A stretch of 64,000 bases of DNA from Phyllobacterium phragmitis. Its GTDB lineage: Bacteria > Pseudomonadota > Alphaproteobacteria > Rhizobiales > Rhizobiaceae. Each line of letters begins with the position of its first letter. Position 1 is the stretch's first letter. Made by a program: the position numbers and the translations under genes. Of the stretch, positions 58,130 through 64,000 are shown piece after piece. The notes below the pieces were generated by a model that worked only from the letters and a program-made list of their open reading frames with translations, was not told where the DNA came from and did no database searches. The DNA lies in assembly GCF_002980495.1 (NCBI RefSeq), contig NZ_PVBR01000017.1, positions 1 through 64,000 of the forward strand, written 5' to 3'.

Positions 58130-58915
58130 TTGTCGCCGCAAACACTGCAATTCATCCAGGCAAACTTTCCTGTCCTTCCGGTCCCGTCCGTGCCGGAAAT
58201 CAGTTTGCACAAAGCTGTCCCGAAAAGCGGGTTGTGGCGTCTTGCCGAAATGGACGCGCATGGTTTTGGCGAACCATACTGGGCTCATTACTGGGGCGGA
58301 GGCCTCGCGCTGGCACGGCACATTCTCGACCATCCCGAAACGGTCGCAGGTCGCGGCGTGCTCGACCTTGGCACCGGTTCCGGCATCGTCGGCATCGCGG
58401 CGGCCAAGGCAGGCGCAGGGCACGTGATCTGTGCCGACACCGACAGATACGCCACGGCAGTGGCTCGTTTGAACGCAGTGACAAACGGGGTCGGGATTGC
58501 AACGTTCCTGGGTGATATGACGGCCAACCCACCGCCTACGGTAGACATTGTCCTTGTCGGTGACCTGTTCTACGAGCGCGACCTTGCTGCACGCGTCACG
58601 ACTTTTCTGGATCGATGCCTTGGGGCGCATATCGAGGTGTTGATCGGTGATCCATGGCGAGCGTTTCTGCCCCATTCACGACTTCGCTTGGTGGCCGAAT
58701 ATCCAGGGCTGGATTTCGGACAGGGCGCGCAGGCCCGCGAAAGGCAAAATGCCGTTTTCTCCTTCAGAGAAACCGTGCACAGGGACAAGCCATGCCTTGG
58801 AAAATCGCCGAAACGATCGCTGCGGATGCTCTTGTGCGCTTGGAGGGCGCTACATTGCTACTCGCCCTGTTCGATGATTCCCATGCGATGGAACGTGTCG
58901 TCGATGCGGTTCTGA
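58130..58915 (+). CDS. Class I methyltransferase, ETF-beta lysine methyltransferase-like
   Basis: A 261-residue SAM-dependent methyltransferase of the NNT1/ETFB-lysine-methyltransferase group. PVPSVPEISLHKAVPKSGLW and GFGEPYWAHYWGGGLALARH are the family N-terminus. GVLDLGTGSGIVGIAAAKAG is the SAM-binding motif I, and DIVLVGDLFYERDLA the D-x-x-x-x-G-D-x-x-Y motif. The likely substrate is the beta subunit of electron-transfer flavoprotein. After about residue 215 the composition is odd (LGKSPKRSLRMLLCAWRALH), while another frame looks more protein-like there. The natural stop may have been lost, or the frame shifted. The start is a TTG at 58130. Confidence 0.8.
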   Translation: MSPQTLQFIQANFPVLPVPSVPEISLHKAVPKSGLWRLAEMDAHGFGEPYWAHYWGGGLALARHILDHPETVAGRGVLDLGTGSGIVGIAAAKAGAGHVICADTDRYATAVARLNAVTNGVGIATFLGDMTANPPPTVDIVLVGDLFYERDLAARVTTFLDRCLGAHIEVLIGDPWRAFLPHSRLRLVAEYPGLDFGQGAQARERQNAVFSFRETVHRDKPCLGKSPKRSLRMLLCAWRALHCYSPCSMIPMRWNVSSMRF

Positions 58916-58953
58916 TGGACGCCAACGCGGCGGCAAGTGCGCACGGCAAGTAG
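58792..58953 (+). CDS. Possible small protein overlapping the methyltransferase 3' end
   Basis: ATG 58792 opens a 53-codon frame beginning MPWKIAETIAADALVRLEGA and ending in ANAAASAHGK. Its residue composition is more like a real protein than the methyltransferase frame in the same place. No ribosome site is obvious and I do not recognise a family. It may be a separate small gene or the displaced end of the methyltransferase. Confidence 0.35.
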   Translation: MPWKIAETIAADALVRLEGATLLLALFDDSHAMERVVDAVLMDANAAASAHGK

Positions 58954-59096
58954 TTTGAGTGCGACGAAGTTTGGCGGTGTGATTGTCCGAAATGAATGGC
59001 TGCTTGTCACAAGCACTTCACACACCAGCGTTTAATCTTAACGCAATCCTTACTCGAAACAGACCGCAAAGTCACAGCGACAGGAGAGGCGTCCCG

Positions 59097-62000
59097 ATGT
59101 CCAAAGTCACGAGCAAACCTTCGAGCCCCGTTGATCCGGATTCAGTCGACCCGAATAATGTTGGCGCATGGGAAGATGCTCAAAAGCAGGCAAAGGACGC
59201 TGGCATACGCTGGGAACGGCCTGCAGGTGACAATCGTTCGGCGGAGGAGATCATCAACGACAATCCCTTGTTGCGCGATCTTGGCAACCAGGCCGGCGTC
59301 AGGGATTCGCTGGAGGCGCGCGTCGGTGGTGACATCGAGACGGACGCCGACGCCGCCTATCGCGCCGTGCAGGTGCTCGAGCATATCGAGAGATTTGATG
59401 CCGACGGAAATCGCATCGTCGGCGGCGATGTCGATAATGGCGAGGTGAACGGCTTCAGCCGGGGCGGCGATGCCTATAACGGCACGGAAGCCGGCCGTCT
59501 TCAGGATTTCGGTAAATATGGCTTCTCCAACCTCAGGGGCGAATTGCAGGACGTCTCGTCTGCCGCTGACGATCCGGAGGCCCGTAAACAGGCCGAGGAA
59601 CTCGGCATCCAATGGGAGCGCCCCGAGGGCGATGACCGCTCGGCACAGGATATCATCGATGGCGACCCGCTGCTGAAGAACCTCGGCAACCAGAGCCAGG
59701 TCAAGGACATGCTGAAGGAACGTGTCGGCGATTACGAAAAGGATGCCGACGCTGCCTATCGCGCTAGCCAGGTGCTCCAGCACGTCGAGCAGCTTGATAG
59801 CGATGGCAACAGGATCGTCGGCGGCGATCGTGGCAATTCCAGCATCGACGGTTTCACCAGCAGCGATGAAGCGCGACACGGCACGGAAGCCGGTCGCCTT
59901 CAGGATTTCGGCAAGGACGGGTTTGAAAGCCTGAAGGGCAAGTTGCAAAGCCCGGAGGCTGCGGCCGACAACGAGGAAGCCCGTAAACAGGCCGAGGAAC
60001 TCGGCATCCAATGGGAGCGCCCCGAGGGCGATGACCGCTCGGCACAGGATATCATCGATGGCGACCCGCTGCTGAAGAACCTCGGCAACCAGAGCGGCGT
60101 CAAGGACATGCTGAAGGAACGTGTCGGCGATTACGAAAAGGATGCCGACGCCGCCTATCGCGCTAGCCAGGTGCTCCAGCACGTCGAGCAGCTTGATAGC
60201 GATGGCAACAGGATCGTCGGCGGCGATCGTGGCAATTCCAGCATCGACGGTTTCACCAGCAGCGATGAAGCGCGACACGGCACGGAAGCCGGTCGCCTGC
60301 AGGATTTCGGCAAGGACGGCTTCTCCGCCCTCAAGGGCAAGATGGCAAACCCGGATATGGTCGGCGACAACAAGGAAGCCCGAGAAGCCGCCGAAAAGGC
60401 CGATATCAAGTGGGAACTGCCGGAGGACGATAAGCGCTCGGCGCAGGACATCATCGATGACAATCCTCTACTGAAGAACCTGGGCAACCAGAGCGGCGTG
60501 AAAGACATGCTGAAGGAACGTGTCGGTGATTTCGAGAAGGATGCCGACGCTGCCTACCGGGCGATACAGGTTCTCGACCGCGTCACGATGTACGATGCGG
60601 AAGGCAAGCTGCAGTCCGGCGATACGGTATCCAACAGCAGCATCGACGGTTTCACCAACAGCGCCGAAGCCCGCAACGGCACCGAAGCCGGACGTCTGCA
60701 GGATTTTGGCAAATACGGTTTCGAATCGCTTCCGGCGGCGCAGAAGACGGAAGACATCGGCAGCTACAAGGACTTCCTCAGCGCCAACAAGGATGCCGAC
60801 GAAACCTCCAAGACGCTCGCCAAATACGGCGCCCTGCTCGAGCAGAACTACGACACGATCAAGGCCAAAACCGGCAATGACGAAGTGACGGCCGAAGATC
60901 TCAAGAAGTACATGGACGAGAACCCGCAGATCGGCGACGACTTCAAAGAAGCGCTGAATTTCTGGTCGAAACCCGGCGCATTCAATTCGCTCGAGACCGC
61001 CGCCGACCCCTTGAAGTTCAAGCCGGATGGTAATGTCAGCAAGGCCGACATCAGCAACTGGATCAAGACGCAGGCGCCGAAGGATGCCGGGGCAGCCATC
61101 ACTTTTCTAACCGGGGCGGTCAACGGAAATGCGGTTGGCGGAACCGACACGAGCAAGCTGAACAAGGATATCTTCGAGAATCCGGACAAGTACTCGGCGA
61201 AGGAAAAGGCCGCAGCGCTTCAGGAACTGCTGACCGCGCAGCAGCTGGTTATCAAGGGCGCCGAGGCAGGCATGTGGGGCGACGACTACGGCAAGGTCAG
61301 CATTTCCAACCGTGCGCGCACCCATCCGGATCCGAACGAAATACTCAATGACATCAACGGGCATATCAGCATCCTCGAAAGCGATCCCGAGGTTATAAAA
61401 TACCTCAATGAGAATAGCGCCAAGCAGATGACGGAGCTTCTTGACGAGAACGAGGGTCTCAAGGACGCGCTGCAGACCACCTACGATGACGAGATCAAAA
61501 ACGGAAAGTCGCTGGACAGCCTTTGGGACACGCATACCAAAGACGGCAAGACCGACCAGCAGGCGGCGCTTGCGGAGTTCTATACATCGGCAAGCCTGTA
61601 CCAGGAGGCGCTCGGCATCAAGGGTCCGGCTGCGATCCAGGAGGCGGTCGGCTCTTCAGAGCACGCCCAGGACTTCAAGGATTTCTACGAGCAGTCTCTC
61701 GCCTCCGGCAAACGGCTGGAAGAACTGATGGAAACCAACACCTTCGAGGAGGCGGTCGGCGCGTTCAGCGCGGAAGTTGCGCTTTATAACGCGACGCTCG
61801 ACCCGGAGTTCACCGGCAAGTTCGACAAGCAACTGAATGACAACTTCAACAGGGTCGCGCAGGAAAACGTCTTGAAAGACGGAACTTTCGATGACCTGAA
61901 AAAGACATTCGGCATCGATGGCGGCGATGAACTGGATGAGGCGAAGGTAAAATCGGTGATCGAGGAGATCATCAAGAACGATCCGGAGCTTCTGGCCAAC

Positions 62001-62858
62001 CCGGATGGAACCACCGCAACGGCCGACCAGATCCTTGCCGGCATCAGGGGCAGTTGGGACGTTCTGCGGCAGGGAACCAAGTCGCTATCCGAACTTAAAT
62101 CGGATTGGCTGAACCCCGATGTAAAGAAGCTCTCCGACAAGGGGGTTCTGCATGGCATCAGCGGTGTCTTCATGGCTGGCGTCACCATTGCGAAAGGCGC
62201 GCAAAGCGGTGGAAACCTCACCGAGAGAAATCTCGTCGATATCACAACGGGTTCGATCTTGACGTCAACGCTGCTCACGGAAGGCGGTGTCAAAGCCTAC
62301 AAGGACTATTTGAAGACCGTCGTGGAAAAGCATCCCGACAGTTCCATCGGTAAAACAATCGGCAAGATGTCCGACGCGAAATTCAACGACTATTTGAGCA
62401 AATGGACACGCGGGGAGAATGCCGCCAAGGGCGTCGGCGGCTTGGCCGGCATCGTGGCGGGCGCTTATGGCATCTTCGATGGCGTCCAATCGATCCGCAA
62501 GGGCGACAAGGTCAGTGGTGGCATCAGCATCACCGCAGGCTCCCTGGGGGCGCTGGCGGGCCTTGCTTCGGCCGTTGAGGGTGGCGTCGGCGCCTTGGGT
62601 TCCGCTGCCGTGAGGGCGGCCATGGCCCCGATTGCGGGCATTGCCGGCGTCCTCGGATTGGCGGCCGCTGGTGTCGGCGCCATCGCCATGTTCCTGCCCG
62701 GTCTGATCGCGGAAGGCAAACAACAGGTAAAAGCCGACAATTTCGGCTCGCTTCTCGGCGACTATCTCACGAAGTACGAAATCGATGGCGTGCCGAACGG
62801 GGACCTATCGGATGTGCCGGACGACGCTTGGCCCGAGACGAGCGACGGTCTGTCGTGA
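59097..62858 (+). CDS. HrpF/NolX-like repeat protein, candidate type III translocon or effector
   Basis: A 1253-residue acidic protein. Four tandem repeats of about 133 residues begin at residues 36, 170, 303 and 436; each contains NPLLKNLGNQSGVKDML, DADAAYRAxQVL, GNRIVGGD and GTEAGRLQDFGKYGF. Residues about 556-1000 resemble the HrpF/NolX core (DNPQ-type helices, ALNFWSKPGAFNSLETAADP, NISNWIKTQAPKDAG pattern). The C-terminus has hydrophobic segments near 1019 and 1111-1208, where HrpF has its membrane segments. HrpF of Xanthomonas is about 800 residues and NolX about 600, with one or two repeats, so this protein is much enlarged. No secretion-apparatus gene is in the window. ATG 59097 follows CAGGAGAGG; an open frame upstream to 58983 is not used. 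The family call rests on pattern recognition. Confidence 0.68.
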   Translation: MSKVTSKPSSPVDPDSVDPNNVGAWEDAQKQAKDAGIRWERPAGDNRSAEEIINDNPLLRDLGNQAGVRDSLEARVGGDIETDADAAYRAVQVLEHIERFDADGNRIVGGDVDNGEVNGFSRGGDAYNGTEAGRLQDFGKYGFSNLRGELQDVSSAADDPEARKQAEELGIQWERPEGDDRSAQDIIDGDPLLKNLGNQSQVKDMLKERVGDYEKDADAAYRASQVLQHVEQLDSDGNRIVGGDRGNSSIDGFTSSDEARHGTEAGRLQDFGKDGFESLKGKLQSPEAAADNEEARKQAEELGIQWERPEGDDRSAQDIIDGDPLLKNLGNQSGVKDMLKERVGDYEKDADAAYRASQVLQHVEQLDSDGNRIVGGDRGNSSIDGFTSSDEARHGTEAGRLQDFGKDGFSALKGKMANPDMVGDNKEAREAAEKADIKWELPEDDKRSAQDIIDDNPLLKNLGNQSGVKDMLKERVGDFEKDADAAYRAIQVLDRVTMYDAEGKLQSGDTVSNSSIDGFTNSAEARNGTEAGRLQDFGKYGFESLPAAQKTEDIGSYKDFLSANKDADETSKTLAKYGALLEQNYDTIKAKTGNDEVTAEDLKKYMDENPQIGDDFKEALNFWSKPGAFNSLETAADPLKFKPDGNVSKADISNWIKTQAPKDAGAAITFLTGAVNGNAVGGTDTSKLNKDIFENPDKYSAKEKAAALQELLTAQQLVIKGAEAGMWGDDYGKVSISNRARTHPDPNEILNDINGHISILESDPEVIKYLNENSAKQMTELLDENEGLKDALQTTYDDEIKNGKSLDSLWDTHTKDGKTDQQAALAEFYTSASLYQEALGIKGPAAIQEAVGSSEHAQDFKDFYEQSLASGKRLEELMETNTFEEAVGAFSAEVALYNATLDPEFTGKFDKQLNDNFNRVAQENVLKDGTFDDLKKTFGIDGGDELDEAKVKSVIEEIIKNDPELLANPDGTTATADQILAGIRGSWDVLRQGTKSLSELKSDWLNPDVKKLSDKGVLHGISGVFMAGVTIAKGAQSGGNLTERNLVDITTGSILTSTLLTEGGVKAYKDYLKTVVEKHPDSSIGKTIGKMSDAKFNDYLSKWTRGENAAKGVGGLAGIVAGAYGIFDGVQSIRKGDKVSGGISITAGSLGALAGLASAVEGGVGALGSAAVRAAMAPIAGIAGVLGLAAAGVGAIAMFLPGLIAEGKQQVKADNFGSLLGDYLTKYEIDGVPNGDLSDVPDDAWPETSDGLS
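59202..60755 (+). repeat. Coding tandem repeats, four copies of about 400 bp
   Basis: Copies start at 59202, 59604, 60003 and 60402, giving periods of 402, 399 and 399 bp. Copies 2 and 3 are almost identical at the DNA level from about 59580 to 59910 (against 59979 to 60309), with only a handful of substitutions. Copies 1 and 4 are clearly more diverged. This shows a recent duplication or gene conversion between the two middle copies. Length is kept in frame. Confidence 0.92.
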
Positions 62859-62900
62859 TGAGCATAGGGCTCTGACGCGAAACGGCTTGAATCATACGAG

Positions 62901-62930
62901 GAAAGGGGGCGATGCGCCCCTTTCTTACTT
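62901..62930 (+). terminator. Intrinsic terminator after the HrpF/NolX-like gene
   Basis: GAAAGGGG (62901-62908) pairs with CCCCTTTC (62917-62924) around an 8-base loop, followed by a T-rich run, TTACTT. It lies 42 bases after the stop codon. The stem also has an A-rich left side, so it might work in both directions. Confidence 0.7.
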
Positions 62931-63020
62931 GCCGTGCCATGCCACGATCTGCCTGATAAGGCGATCAGGATTCCTACGGTCTCCTTCCCGGCATCCTCTC
63001 TACCACATCTCAAACACACA

Positions 63021-63050
63021 GGATTCCTGTGACAAGCACAGGAATGACGG
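63021..63050. repeat. Palindromic intergenic repeat, copy 1
   Basis: The unit is GGATTCCTGTGACAAGCACA followed by GGAATGACGG. ATTCCTGTG and CACAGGAAT form a 9-bp stem around ACAAG. I recognise this sequence type from intergenic regions of rhizobia and relatives, where it occurs in many copies. Confidence 0.65.
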
Positions 63051-63128
63051 TAGATTGACTATTGGCGGTCAATTGCTGGCGTTTCCGTCCGTAGAACGGT
63101 CGCTATAGGGGCGAAATCATCTCCATTT

Positions 63129-63163
63129 CCGTCATTCCTGTGCCCGGGCCTGTGCTTGTCACA
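63129..63163. repeat. Palindromic intergenic repeat, copy 2, inverted and disrupted
   Basis: CCGTCATTCCTGTG (63129-63142) and CCTGTGCTTGTCACA (63149-63163) are inverted matches to copy 1, with CCCGGG in between at 63143-63148. Together with copy 1 this could fold into a large cruciform between the two convergent genes. Confidence 0.6.
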
Positions 63164-63354
63164 GTTGCCATGCCTCACCGATGCCGCTGTTGCTACGGTT
63201 GGAATAGGATGTTTACCACCGTCAAGATTGAGGAACGCCTGAACGCATCGTTTCCGTCTGAAAGTGAACCGCTCCAGGATCAGTCCCGCGGTCACCATGA
63301 TGTTGGCAGTAACGTCACGAAATCGAGCCAAAACCCGGGGCGATGTCGGGCCCG

Positions 63355-64000
63355 TCAGGATACAGGCAGGGCCAGTTCCGGTATGCCGAGCGTGTCGAGA
63401 GCAATGTCGATCTGGGTTACTGAACTGGGCGAGGCGTCCCCATCCTCGACATAGAATCGCTCGCCGAAAAAGGTCTTTCTCGGCGTAACGACTTCCTGAT
63501 TGTAAAGAATGTCGCTCGTATATTCGTAATCGTCGGTTGCTGTCTGCTCCAACTTGGTCGCATCGCCGCCAAATTCGTCGATCGTGTGATGCAAATTGTC
63601 GCGCAACGTCGCCAGTTGTTCCGCCGACATGCCGTTCAACCAGTCCGTGAAGGCTGTGCGATGTGCGGCATCGTCCAGGTCGAAACCTTTTTCATTGGCA
63701 TATTCCACGAGAAGGGGAACGGGGCTGTGGCCGTCGCCACTGTTGTCGATCAGCGCCTGCGAAGCCGCCACGCTGAGTTCCGACGTATCGAGGAACTGTG
63801 CCGAACGCGAGGTCTCGTATTTGTTGTTCTCGCGAACCCCTTCCACGATCATCGACGCGCCGACGCCGAGGATGACGACGCCGAGACCGATCGGCCCGGC
63901 GATCGTACCGGCACCGAACGTTGCGGCGAGCCCGCCGGCTGCCGTTGCGGCATGGATGCCGCCCAACAGCGGGTCGCCTCCAGCAAAAGCCTGGATGGAA
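63355..64000 (-). CDS. Protein with hydrophobic segment, N-terminus beyond the right edge (partial)
   Basis: The minus-strand frame is open at base 64000 and ends at 63355, giving the last 214 residues. A long Gly/Ala-rich hydrophobic segment (AATAAGGLAATFGAGTIAGP, then IGLGVVILGVGASMIVEG) is followed by a hydrophilic C-terminal domain (SAEQLATLRDNLHHTIDEFG, VEDGDASPSSV). The hydrophobic stretch resembles in type and position the C-terminal segment of the HrpF/NolX-like protein next to it, but I do not find clear sequence identity. It may be a second translocon- or effector-like protein. No start can be assigned. Confidence 0.6.
   Translation of the reverse strand, partial: SIQAFAGGDPLLGGIHAATAAGGLAATFGAGTIAGPIGLGVVILGVGASMIVEGVRENNKYETSRSAQFLDTSELSVAASQALIDNSGDGHSPVPLLVEYANEKGFDLDDAAHRTAFTDWLNGMSAEQLATLRDNLHHTIDEFGGDATKLEQTATDDYEYTSDILYNQEVVTPRKTFFGERFYVEDGDASPSSVTQIDIALDTLGIPELALPVS

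Larger units (their letters stand above)
62859..63354. other. Convergent intergenic region with terminator and palindromic repeats
   Basis: About 500 bases lie between the 3' ends of two convergent genes. It holds a terminator hairpin at 62901-62930 and two copies of a palindromic intergenic repeat at 63021-63050 and 63129-63163. No gene is supported. Confidence 0.65.

Noticed and set aside
59202-60755. Repeat array as a possible CRISPR or satellite
   Set aside because: Units are about 400 bp, lie in frame inside one gene and encode conserved protein; no short repeat-spacer structure.

Overview
The window is 64 kb of bacterial chromosome or large replicon. It most resembles an alphaproteobacterium of the order Hyphomicrobiales (Rhizobiales). 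This rests on gene families and style rather than a marker gene: a C-terminally Cys-rich short-chain fatty acyl regulator (ScfR type), an SLC5-fused histidine kinase, fused HyuAB and fused peptide-ABC ATPases, a HrpF/NolX-like protein, rhizobial-type IS256 and IS3 elements, and a palindromic intergenic repeat of a kind common in that order. I cannot name the genus. I saw no rRNA, tRNA or CRISPR array.

Layout. (1) 1-2.3 kb is insertion-sequence debris: an intact IS256-family element sits inside the orfB of an IS3-family element, next to a probable IS4-type remnant. (2) 2.3-17.6 kb is a surface-polysaccharide locus, mostly on the minus strand. It holds a three-enzyme fusion glycosyltransferase, a membrane O-acyltransferase, a sulfotransferase with a coiled coil, a GT2-GT4 fusion, the dTDP-L-rhamnose operon rmlACBD and a rhamnosyltransferase-like GT2. 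The genes can be read as making, acylating and sulfating a rhamnose-containing glycan. (3) 17.9-29.4 kb is a catabolic/uptake unit: a fused hydantoinase/5-oxoprolinase, divergent from a MarR-like regulator, a complete peptide-type ABC transporter and an M14-like peptidase. (4) 29.4-36.4 kb holds a decayed kilobase, a small membrane protein, a penicillin-binding D,D-carboxypeptidase with a SPOR domain, and a LodA/LodB pair (quinone-cofactor amino-acid oxidase plus its flavoprotein maturase) preceded by a small Tat-signal protein. (5) 36.9-38.2 kb is a RES/Xre toxin-antitoxin pair.

(6) 38.4-48.6 kb is a sensing-plus-uptake block. A minus-strand set (ScfR-like regulator, receiver-only response regulator, small membrane protein, SLC5-histidine kinase) is divergent from a five-gene branched-chain-amino-acid-type ABC transporter. 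The arrangement suggests control of uptake of a small organic acid or amino acid. (7) 48.7-58.9 kb holds a J-domain protein, an ArsR/SRPBCC pair, an alpha/beta hydrolase with an Asp nucleophile, an EamA exporter, an SLC13 carrier with two RCK_C domains, an IS remnant, a TAXI-type TRAP transporter (binding protein plus fused permease) and an ETF-beta-lysine-methyltransferase-like enzyme. (8) 59.1-64 kb has the most unusual gene: a 1,253-residue protein with four tandem repeats of about 133 residues and a hydrophobic C-terminus. It resembles the type III translocon/effector family HrpF/NolX. It converges on a second protein with a hydrophobic segment that runs off the right edge.

Most long open frames opposite these genes are antisense shadows and were left out. 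No computation was run; family names come from recognising motifs and architecture by eye.
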